From: Prorocentrum cordatum
Taxonomy: Eukaryota; Sar; Dinophyceae; Prorocentrales; Prorocentraceae
Length of the DNA: 64,000 nucleotides
Assembly: GCA_963575745.1 (NCBI GenBank)
Contig: CAUYUJ010002091.1
Coordinates: 1-64,000 of the forward strand
Direction of reading: 5' to 3'
Below, one piece after another: positions 52,995 to 61,345 of the stretch. Within the stretch, counting starts at the first letter, position 1; each line of letters starts with the position of its first letter. The notes under the pieces are model-generated. The model was not told the DNA's origin, did not search any database, and saw only the letters and a list, made by a program, of their open reading frames with translations. Both the position numbers and the translations under genes were made by a program.

Positions 52995-53425
52995 CCCAGG
53001 AGGAGGAGGAGGAGGAAGAGGAGGAGGAGGAGGAGTGAGGAGGAGGGGGAGGAGGAGGAGGAGGAGGAGGAGGAGGAGGAGGAGGAGGAGGAGGGGAGGA
53101 GGAGGAGGAGGCGCGGGAGGAGCAGGAGTAGTGAGGAGTGAGAGGAGGGTTGAGGAGGAGGAGGAGGCGGAGGAGGAGAAGGAGGAGGAAGGAGGAGGAG
53201 GAGGGGAGGGGGAGGGAGGAGGAGGAAGGAGGAGGAGGAGGTGAGGAGGAGGAGGAGGAGGGAGGAGAGAGGAGGCGAAGGAGGAGGAGGTGGAGGAGGA
53301 GGAGGAGGAGGGGAGGTAGGAGGAGGAGGAGGAGGAGGAGGAGGAGAGGGGAGAGGAGTGAGGAGGAGGAGTGAGAGGAGGAGGAGGAGGAGGGGAGGAG
53401 GAGGAGGAGGAGGAGGAGGAGGAAG
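52995..53425. repeat. (GGA)n microsatellite, about 430 bp
   Basis: GGA runs with GGGA and GGTGA breaks. On the minus strand it yields a 435-residue open frame of Ser, Pro and Leu that is not a gene. Confidence 0.97.
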
Positions 53426-53447
53426 TGAGAAGTGGTCCTGGCATTGC

Positions 53448-53575
53448 TCTGACATGTGCACGTTTCTCTCGGCGAGGACCCTCGAGGAGCACCATGGAGC
53501 ATCGAGCCATCCAAAAACAACACGTGCACGAAACCGAAGAACGCGCGCGGACTGGACGTCCGAGCGATGGCCGGT
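53448..53575 (+). repeat. Empty-site paralogue of the family C insertion at 28163
   Basis: CTCGGCGAGGACCCTCGAGG, GAGCATCGAGC and GGACGTCCGAGCGATGGC match the two sides of 28163-28661 and run on continuously here. It gives the ancestral state of the insertion site. Confidence 0.75.
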
Positions 53576-54116
53576 CCCTCGGCCGTCGCGCCCGGGGGGG
53601 GGGGGAAGTGGGAAGGGCGCGGGCCTTCTCAGAAGGTTCGGAGGTCCCCCGCGCCTTCTCAGAAGTTCTCCGAGTCCTCCCTGGAGGCACGGCGAAACCT
53701 TCTCGGGGGGCGCGAGGGCTTCGGAGAGGTCCCGCCGCCTTTGAGGAGGCCTGCTCCTTCTCACTTCCCCCCTCGCTCGCAGCCCTCTCCTCCCAGCCTT
53801 CGTCCCTCCCTGCGTGTGCCCCCCGCTGTTTTGTTCTTGCGTTGCGTACAAGACATTGGCGGGGCGGCCGCTGCGTCTCAACACAGCGACCTGGCAGAAC
53901 GGAACCCAGAGCGCACGAATCATCAGTCAACGCGCTTAGTAAGGACGCGCGTCTTCATCTAGGGTGCCATTGTGTCGTTGCCTCTGCGGCCCTGTCCTTT
54001 ACCGTTTTCACTGGTCGCCCGCAGCCCCCAAACTCCCAACTTCGGTCTCCAAGAGTAACTCGTGCTTACCATCCGTCCGTAACTTGGCAGCATCAAACTC
54101 GAACTCCTACAGAGGA
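53576..54116. other. No recognised gene
   Basis: GCCTTCTCAGAAG palindromes at 53620-53665 and frames without a domain. Confidence 0.4.
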
Positions 54117-54300
54117 AGCCCATGCTAAGAAACACCCTGCTTGCCTCCAGGGTTCCCTGGGTTTCTTGGTTTTAGATGGTTGTACGATGCAACATGTGAC
54201 GTCCCCATACCAGAAATCAATGGACATCCTGGGGTCTCAGGGTTGGATTTCTTGTGGAAGTTCTCTTGTGGTCGAGCTCCCACTGTATCACCTCTCGGCA
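54117..54300 (+). repeat. Dispersed repeat P, copy 2
   Basis: Counterpart of 7293-7474 (see there). Both copies are followed within a few hundred bases by unrelated DNA, which places the right edge near TCTTGTGGTCGAG. Confidence 0.7.
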
Positions 54301-54309
54301 ACCTAAGCC

Positions 54310-54790
54310 CGAATTCGCGTCGTTGTCGTCGTCCTCCTCTTTTCTCCTGTGCGCCGGCGCGCCTGGGGGCCCAACCCGCGGCGGTGGGCGTCGTCGCTGG
54401 CCTCGCCGTTGTCACCTCGTGCAGCGTCTTCGTCTTCGTCGCTCTCAGTCCAGCGTCGTCGTCCTAGTCCTCGTTCTTGGGCGACCGTCCTCGTCGTCCT
54501 CGTCGCCTCCTCTTCGTCGCCTCCTCCTCGTCGTCGTCCTCGTCGTCGTCGTCCTCCCGCTTGTCGCCGTCGTCGTCGTCCTCCTCGTCGTCCTCGTCGT
54601 CCTCCTCGTCGTCGTCCTCGTCGTCCTCGTCCTCGTCCTCGTCGTCCTCGTCCTCGTCGTCCTCGGCGTCGTCGTCGTCCTTGGCGTCGTCGTCGTCGTC
54701 GTCGTCGTGGTCTTCGTCGTCGTCGTCGTCGTCCTCCTCGTCGTCGTCGTCGTCGTCGTCCTCGTCGTCGTCGTCCTCCTCCTTCTCCTC
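54310..54790. repeat. (GTC)n / (CTC)n microsatellite
   Basis: GTCGTC and CTCGTC units mixed. Reads as poly-Ser, poly-Val or poly-Arg, and as poly-Thr on the other strand. Confidence 0.96.
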
Positions 54791-55348
54791 CGGGGCGCCG
54801 GCGCGCCTGGAGGCCTGAAGAGCCCGCGGCGGTGGGCGGGGACCCGGCGAGCCGTGAGCGGGCGCCTGCGGCCTCTCCGGCAGGCGTTCGGAGGGGGCCT
54901 CAGCTTTTTTGGGGGTGGGATTGCTCGGGGATTCGGAGGTGCCCCTGGCCCGAGGTGCCCCCCGGCCTGTCGCTCACTTCTGGGGCCCCTGGGGCCCTCT
55001 GGGCCTTGTGAGGGGTGCTCCGGAGGCCGTGGGGGGCCTCCTTGGAAATCCTGGGGGCACCTTGGGCCAGGGGCACTTCTAGCAACACCCGAATGCATGG
55101 GGGGCCTCGGCTGGGGCGCGAATACATGGAGGGGCGATGAATGAGGGGAGGGGGGAGGAAGGTGCCCTTTTCGTTGCCCTGAAGGCCCCCTGTGGGGCCC
55201 TGAAGGACCCCTGGAGGTGCCCTGAAGGGCCCCAGTACTGCGTCCCTCGCTGCTCCCGCGCTCGTCGCCCCCCCATTTACGCGGCCTCCAACCTGCAGGC
55301 GTTCGGGGCCCTCTGCTTTTTTTGTCGTGGGGCGCCCGCGCCGTGCAG
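54791..55348. other. GC-rich spacer, possible exon near 55270
   Basis: GGGCCCCTGGGGCC-type repeat texture at 54930-55235. The frame at 55270-55310 (IYAASNLQAFGALCF) looks protein-like and could be the exon before 55349, but its boundaries are unclear. Confidence 0.3.
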
Positions 55349-55435
55349 AGCACCCCTATTCTGGCCAAGCTGGCGGGTGCGCGTGGCCATGAGAGCGACA
55401 GAAGAAGAACGGGTCCAGCATCAGAGGAGGAAAAG
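55349..55435 (+). CDS. Unidentified gene, exon before introner
   Basis: Between CGCCGTGCAG and GTACCC lie exactly 29 codons: STPILAKLAGARGHESDRRR then TGPASEEEK. Both ends are phase 0. The composition suggests a flexible, charged segment. No domain. The following element is a family G introner. Confidence 0.45.
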
Positions 55436-55615
55436 GTACCCATGTTGCTACGGTTCCCTCGTGTTTGCCTTCTCTGGGCCTGCTGAGGGGCCCTCGTCGC
55501 CAGGGCCAGATTCGCCTCGAAATCCTGGTCAGAGCGCACCCCTGGAGAGGTCCAGTGCACAGCGGTATCGGTACCGTCCTGTCCCCCCGAACTGCGCGGA
55601 CATTCGCGCGGGGAG
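55436..55615 (+). mobile_element. Introner-like family G, copy 4
   Basis: Starts GTACCCATG, contains AGATTCGCCTCGAAATCC near 55508 and CGGTATCGGTACCG near 55564, like the copy at 43333. The acceptor is uncertain; AG dinucleotides at 55614-55615 and 55627-55628 are candidates, and a GTAAGT donor follows at 55717. Confidence 0.5.
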
Positions 55616-55719
55616 CTTCCTGCGCGAGGTCGCGCGTGAGCGCGCTCGTCCTCCACGCGGTGTGCCGCGAGCGGCCCACGTGGGCCGCGGCGTGAGGTCG
55701 CGACGGCCTCGTGCGTAAG

Positions 55720-56320
55720 TCACCACCCACCAAACCACCCCAACCCAACCCGAAGGCCCAAATTTATCCTCGATTTCCAGTGGGGGGGGGTCGGGGAACG
55801 TTGAAAAAACACATGGTATCCGTACCCCCCCCCCAACCCGAAATTCGGGTCAAATTCGGGTCTTCGGGTTGGGTTGGGGTGGTCTGGTAGGTAGTCAGTA
55901 AGGCTCGTTTCTCCTCGTCGCTCATGCACAGGGAGCGCGTCGAGGGGGGACGCGAGAGGGGGCAGGCCCTCTCAGAGTGCGGCGGGGCTTCGGAGGAGCC
56001 CCGGGAAGCTTCCCGGGAGGCCGGAGGCCTTCTGAGCCGTCCGAGTCCGGGGGCAGGACAGGGGGTATGGTATAAGGGGGTGGGGTGCGAATGTCATGCG
56101 GAGGGAAAGATATGGCGATGTTATTTGTCGCAGATAGCATCGCCATGTCCACGATTGGCACCATACCCCTTTGTGCCACACCCCCTTTCCGACCTCCGAA
56201 CTGAGGAGGCCCAACCCCTCTGCCCTCCCCCCTGGGCGCGCCGCGGAGTATAGGCGACCCCTGATAGGCTGCGTTTGAAGATCTGTTTTCTTTGAGCCCA
56301 GGGCCTGGCCGTCCCGTGCC
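55720..56320. other. Inverted GGGTTGGGGT units; no gene
   Basis: 55735-55900 contains CAACCCGAA and TTCGGGTTGGG in opposite orientations, able to form hairpins. 56050-56180 holds ATGGTATAAGGGGGTGGGG and its approximate inverse ACCATACCCCTTTGTGCC around GGCGATG..CATCGCC. No coding signal. Confidence 0.5.
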
Positions 56321-56324
56321 GGGG

Positions 56325-56532
56325 GGGAGGAGGAGGAGGGTCGGGGGAGGAGGAGGAGGAGGAGGAGGAGGAAGAGGAGGAGGAGGAGGAGGAGGAGGAG
56401 GAGGAGGAGGAGGAGCAGGAGGAGGAGCAGGAGGAGGAGCAGGAGGAGGAGCAGGAGGAGGAGCAGGAGGAGGAGCAGGAGGAGGAGCAGGAGGAGCAGG
56501 AGGAGCAGGAGGAGCAGGAGGAGGAGGAGGGT
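56325..56532. repeat. (GGA)n and (GCAGGAGGA)n microsatellite
   Basis: GGA to 56412, then GAGCAGGAG units. Encodes poly-Gly/Ala or, in reverse, Pro-Pro-Ala repeats. Confidence 0.96.
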
Positions 56533-57409
56533 CGGCGTGGATGAAGCGGGTCCTGGAGGCAGGGAGTGCAGAGGTTTTTTTCTGCAGTTTCGGCCTCTCG
56601 AGGCCTTCCCGGAGCCCCGGGACCGTCAAGAGGTTTGGGGGTGGGGAGGCTGGTCTCCAGGGGAAGGCCGCAGGGTCCAGAAAACGTCTTTCTCAGGAAT
56701 CGTTTCCGTCATGCCAGGGTTGGAGCGGGTCCGAAAGGGTGTAAGCCTGCAGCATGCGCTTGCCGATGGCAAGCCCCAGATGGTGATCATGCGATCGCAC
56801 CGAGCCGTGCTGGCAGAAACCTCATCGTCAGACATTCGTTGATCGATCTTCTGGTTGATGGATACCCTATCGTCCAAGGGGTGGGGCGGGGAACGTGCGA
56901 AAGCTGCGGCGCACAGAGCTGTGTCCTGCCCCGGCGCAGACGCCTTCTCCCCCGACGGCACGGGCCCGCCCGCGGGGACCTCAGGGTGTTCGGGAGACCG
57001 GCTGCGTGCAGCTGCTTCGGTATCCCCCTTTGGCTGAATCTCACCGGCACTGTGAGAGTGGGACCATCGAAGCAGACAACTCCGCATAACCATGAACGTT
57101 CGAAGGTCCGCGCGGACTTCTTGGATCGGCGCTGTGCCCTCCCCTCTGGCGCGCGGACCGCGTCAGGGGCGGCGATCCAAGAAATCCGCGCAGACCTCCG
57201 ACAGCTTTTTCTCTTCATGCTGATCTGCTTGTCCCTAGACCATCAAACACCACCCCGTCTCCGCATATCCAATGGTTGGCCGTCTCGCCATGGCTGGGAG
57301 CCGAAAATAATCAGGTGCGCGCGGACAAGTACCGTTGTCCGTTTTCTGATTGAGACGGGGCTGAGTGATCTAGTTTGACACTCCCTCGCCTCCAGCTATG
57401 ATCATACAG
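56533..57409. other. No recognised gene
   Basis: Frames on both strands without domains. 57100-57185 contains an inverted pair: GTCCGCGCGGACTTCTTGG and CCAAGAAATCCGCGCAGAC, about 45 bases apart. Confidence 0.45.
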
Positions 57410-57550
57410 TCAACCCGCACTATAAGGATGGGCAACCTTCCCAAGGGTACCCTTGCATCCTTGCCTCCACGGTCCATCTTTGGTCGCTTTCGCTGGCCGC
57501 GCCCCGCTCGCAGAGTGTCGGCATGGCACCCCAAGGCCTGTGCATCCTCA
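57410..57550 (+). repeat. Segment shared with 11648-11790
   Basis: CAGTCAACCCGCA, GGTNACCCTTG, TTTCGCTGGCCGCGCC and TGCATCCTYA are shared in order. Here it directly precedes a family C element. Confidence 0.7.
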
Positions 57551-57777
57551 CTCCCCAATCAGTGCTTGCTCTGAAGGGGTCCCAGCGGAAATTGAAAGAT
57601 TTGGCGAAAGTTTCCCGCCGATTTTGGTGGCCGGCTGGATTCCCAGGTTCCCAGTTCCTGGTTCCCGGGATCTTAGTTATTGTTTAGGGGCCGAGTTCGG
57701 TGGGTTCTGGGTTCCCGGGCTCCAGGTTTCCTTGTCGATCAAACCATCTACAGATTGGGTCTAGCTTCTGGTGTAAT
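57551..57777 (+). mobile_element. Family C element, compact copy 2
   Basis: Starts CCCCAATCAGTGCTTGCTCT plus GAAGGGG, keeps TTTGGCGAAAGTTTCCCGCC, and ends CCATCTACAGATTGGGT plus CTGGTGTAAT. Very similar to 44684-44913. Confidence 0.8.
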
Positions 57778-58009
57778 CGTGCATCCTAATGATACGGGTT
57801 GACTGTGTACCCTGTGGCATTTCTCGTGGCTGCACGGATGCGGGTCGGCCCCTCCTCAAAAGCGGGGCTCTCGGCCGAAGTGCAGGCCCTTGGGATGCAC
57901 GTCTTCCCAGCGGGCGCTCCGCGCGGTGGAGGCAGGAATGTCTGCAGCGACTGCTGGGGAGGCGCTCTGGGACGGGAGGGTGTCTTGCAGGATGTGTCCT
58001 GAGTCTCCA

Positions 58010-58270
58010 GTCCTCCTCCTCCTCCTCCTCCACCTCCTCCTCCTCCTTCACCTCCTCCTCCTGCTCCTCCTCCTCCTCCTCTCTCCTCTCCTCCTCCTCC
58101 TCCTCCTCCCCTCCGCCCCTCCTCCCCCTCTCCTCATCTCAATTCCTCCTCCTGCCCCTCCTGCCTCCGCCCACTCCTCCTCCTCCTCCTCCTCCTCCTC
58201 CTCCTCCTCCTCCTCCTCATCCTCCCTCCTTCCTCCTCCTCCTCCTCCTCCTCCTCTCTTCCTCCTCTCC
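58010..58270. repeat. (CTC)n microsatellite
   Basis: CTC runs with CCCCTCC and TGC interruptions. Confidence 0.96.
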
Positions 58271-58566
58271 GCCGCCTTCCTCCCGCTCCCCCCTCCCCCT
58301 CTCCTCTTTCTCCTGGCGCCGCCGGGCCCTCGCCAGTGGGGCGCCATGCGGCAGGCCCTGTGGCCGCAGGGGGGGGGCTAGCAAACTCGGCGCCTGCGGT
58401 CGCCGCCCGCGTCGCTGGCGCCCGCCCAGGGAGGGAGGGAGGATAGGGGGCACCGTTGGGGGGGGGGGGGGGGAGGGGTATGCACAGGGTGGGGGGGAGG
58501 GGTATGCACAGGGGCTACGTTGGGGGGAGGGGATCAGGGGCAACTTTGGGGGGGGGGGGCGGGTAT

Positions 58567-58953
58567 GAACAGGGTGGGATACATCGACCCCCCGTTCTCC
58601 ATTGACCGCCGATAGGGGCCCGACAGCCGCCCACCCTTTGTGGGCCCCAGAAACGGCAGGGCCGTTTTTTCACAGTTTCCAAAAGAAAGTGCCCCTTGAA
58701 AACGGAAGCGGCAGAAAAACGGCGACCGGAAACGGCAAAACAACGGCTCCAGGATTGGAACCCGAGCCGGAACCGGTCAAAACACGGCGACGGAACCTGT
58801 AAAAAATTTGCGTCGGAGCCAGCAAAAAAACAGCAAAACGGAACCGGTAAAAGAACGGCCCTGTCGTTTCCAGGGCCCACTAAGGATGGGATACATCGAC
58901 CCCCCGTTGTCAATTGACCGCCGACAGGGGCCCGACAGCCGCCCACCCTTTCC
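58567..58953. repeat. Direct repeat flanking element K
   Basis: 58576-58636 and 58887-58953 are near-identical: GGGATACATCGACCCCCCGT, ATTGACCGCCGA, AGGGGCCCGACAGCCGCCCA. They bracket the K element exactly on both sides. Confidence 0.88.
58636..58884. mobile_element. MITE family K, copy 2
   Basis: 249 bp with inverted ends CTTTGTGGGCCCCAGAAACG and CGTTTCCAGGGCCCACTAAG. It is the reverse complement of 34880-35126 with scattered changes. It contains ACGGCGACCGGAAACGGC-type subrepeats. Confidence 0.9.
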
Positions 58954-59340
58954 GATCACCCGGTGCCGCTATCGGGGGCCCGTCACCGACCTATCGGCGA
59001 TGCATCGCCACGTCCAGGTCGATGATTCCCCCCCTCCCCTGGTGCCAGTACCCCCCCTTTCGTTCCCCCTGAGAGGTCGTGGGCCCAACACCACCCACCA
59101 ACGCCACCACCCAACACCTCAGCAAAGCCACGGAGGGAAGGCTAGCGGGGAAGGGCGGGTGGGCCCAGCTCGGTCCCTCCCGCTGCGGCGAGGGTGACCT
59201 GGACGATGTCGTGGTTTTCGTTCCTCAGCCGGCAAAGTAGTTGCGGCGAAGAGGGCTGCCTAGGCCACTGTTGAAGGTAGCTGGTGCCAACTATGCGACG
59301 AGGATGGGGTGGCTCGAGCGGCGCAGGAGGGTCCTCTGCA
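58954..59340. other. No recognised gene
   Basis: GC-rich spacer with no repeat or domain seen. Confidence 0.35.
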
Positions 59341-59349
59341 GTGGAGTGG

Positions 59350-60410
59350 CGCTCTCAGTCGACGATCTCGATCGCCTCCCGCCTCGTGCGTCTCATCGCC
59401 GTGTTGGCAGCTAGCTGCTCTGTCGCCCCAGCTGGCGGCAGGTAGCGTACCAGTGGCGACGATGGCGGCGCGCTGGCCGTCGCCAGTAGTAGCAGGTCTG
59501 TTGTGCGAGTGGCTGTCCTCGACGGGAGCTCTGGCATCCGGTGCCGCCAGCTGTGAGAGAGGGCGCGACCGTCTGGCACAGAGCGCCCACCTCCGTTTTA
59601 TGAATCGAATGTGGAATCAGGTCCACCAGGTCGGTGAGGTCGCGCACGGATTCTTACAAGTTGCCCAGCTCGTGGTGGGCCCAGGCACGCCCGTGCAGCG
59701 GCTTTGGTTATGCGCGTCGATGCAAGGTGCCTGGGTGCGATCGTCGACAACTGGTCGTCAGTGAGTGCTTCCGCCTGGCCTGTGCAAGGGTCCCGTTCGC
59801 GAGCAGGCTTGAGAGCCCGTCTTGCGACTGGACCACCATAGCCTGGCCTATGTTGTACGGCGGCACGGTTGGTAGACGCCGGCTTCAGGCCAGCCACATG
59901 GCTCTGGCAAGCCAAGGGATGGGCTCGGCGTAGGCGCCGTGCTCTCAGTGGGACACGGCCTGGCGCTCGATGCCCTCAAGGGTGACGGCGCTTGATGCTA
60001 GCAGGCCCTCATTTAGTTGACGACACGGGGGGCGCAATGACGACGACAAAGGGTGGCGACGAGGGCTCGTTCGAGGACCTGTTGGCGTTCGCCGCGTTAG
60101 TCTCACCGATGCCCTCCGCCATGCCGTCGTCGTAGGTGCACTCCTCGACGTCCTCATCCTTCTCTCAGGCGGTATCCTCCGCGGTATCCTCCTCGGTATC
60201 ATCCTCCCGCTCTGAGGTGTCCTCGTCGGAGACCTCGCTCAGCACGCCGCCGTCGAGGCGGCCCTGGGAAGAGGCACCGCGGCATGGCGGCAGGGAACGT
60301 CGACGACGAGCAGCGGTGGCGACGAGGGTGCGTGGCGGCGGGTGGTCAAAGGGTCGTCGCTGTCGAAGTTGGCCGTTGGAGGGGTTCGGATGCAACTCCT
60401 GGGAGGTCAA
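59350..60410 (-). pseudogene. Degenerate minus-strand coding region, unidentified
   Basis: Read from 60410 leftward, protein-like pieces appear in changing frames: LSEVSDEDTSEREDDTEEDT (then TGA, continuing EECTYDDGMAEGIGETNAAN), VPPYNIGQAMVVQSQDGLSS, MRDLTDLVDLIPHSIHKTEV, and LPPAGATEQLAANTAMRRTR followed by REAIEIVD. The pieces keep one strand and order but are split by stops and shifts. It could be a decayed gag-like or host gene. No diagnostic motif such as a zinc knuckle was found. Confidence 0.35.
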
Positions 60411-60436
60411 ATTCTGCTTTTGCCCTGGTCCGAAAT

Positions 60437-60535
60437 CCCGCTTGATCCGGCTTTATCCCGCTTGATCCTGCTGGATCCGGCTCAACCCCGCTGGATCCAA
60501 CTTGATCCGGCTGAATCCCGCTTGATCCGAGGCCC
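60437..60535. repeat. 10-bp minisatellite TCCCGCTTGA
   Basis: About ten units alternating between TCCCGCTTGA and TCCGGCTTTA or TCCGGCTGAA types, so a 20-bp A-B alternation is visible in part. Confidence 0.88.
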
Positions 60536-60539
60536 ACTC

Positions 60540-61200
60540 TTGCTTAGCAGCCCCCCCAATGGGGCTGAATCCTCCTTGGTCCTTCCGGCGAAAACCTCCC
60601 AGGCAGTTGCCTCCTGAGAGGGGTGCGCCGACGAGGAGTGCGCGGCAGCGAGCTTTGGCCCGGCGACGGGGCGCCTCCCGAGAGGCCCCGCAGCCGCCGC
60701 AGCGGTCTCGCACTCTCGCCCTCCCAGGGCGCCGTCCTCGAAGGGGGCGCTCGCCGTGCTCCCCCGCGGCGCGGAGTCTGCACCTGCTGCGCCGAGGCAC
60801 AGCTGCGCTGGGCGCCAGAGCCTGCAGTCGCAGTGCACCGCGGGCATCGCCTGGCAGAAGCCTCCAGGGCCGACCACGGCGCAGCTCGTCCACGACGCTC
60901 GGTTCCCCTCTGGCCCGGTGGCGACGAGGCGCGGCCGTCTTCGTGGCGGCCAGGACGCGTGTCGTCCAGCAGCGCGACGGCGTCGGCCGTCGCCGTGCGC
61001 GACGACGCTTCCTGCTCGAGTGCACCAGTCTGCGGATTGATCCCGCAGCCTCGCGCCATCTTTGGCAGCCGTGACGCTGTGAAGACGCTGCCTCGCAGCG
61101 CGGGGCTCTGCGGCCTTTGGGGGGGCGAGCCTCCGTGCTTGACGAGGAGGCCTTGCGCTCGCGAGCAGCCTGAGTCGTGGCGGCGCGCCCCGGGCTGGCC
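60540..61200 (-). other. Open frames, possibly coding on the minus strand
   Basis: Minus frames give VFTASRLPKMARGCGINPQT and, after a shift near 60880, SAPFEDGALGGRECETAAAA and ATAWEVFAGRTKEDSAPLGG. They look protein-like, yet both strands are open and no domain is seen. Confidence 0.25.
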
Positions 61201-61267
61201 CCTTCGCGCGGACGTGCGGGGAGGGGGAGCGCGGGCGCAGTGGCGACAGAAATGATGGCCCCCCTCC

Positions 61268-61345
61268 TCCACGGCCTCCTCCTCCTCCTCCTCCTCCTCC
61301 TCCTCCTCCTCCTCCTCCTCCTCCTCCTCCTCTTCCTCCTCCTCC
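61268..61345. repeat. (CTC)n microsatellite
   Basis: CTC run ending directly at the left end of the expanded family A element, as though it were the insertion site. Confidence 0.95.

Noticed and set aside
52303-53930. 408-435 residue minus-strand frames
   Set aside because: Most of their length is the GGA microsatellite read as Ser, Pro and Leu; the flanking parts cross MITE A and have no domain.
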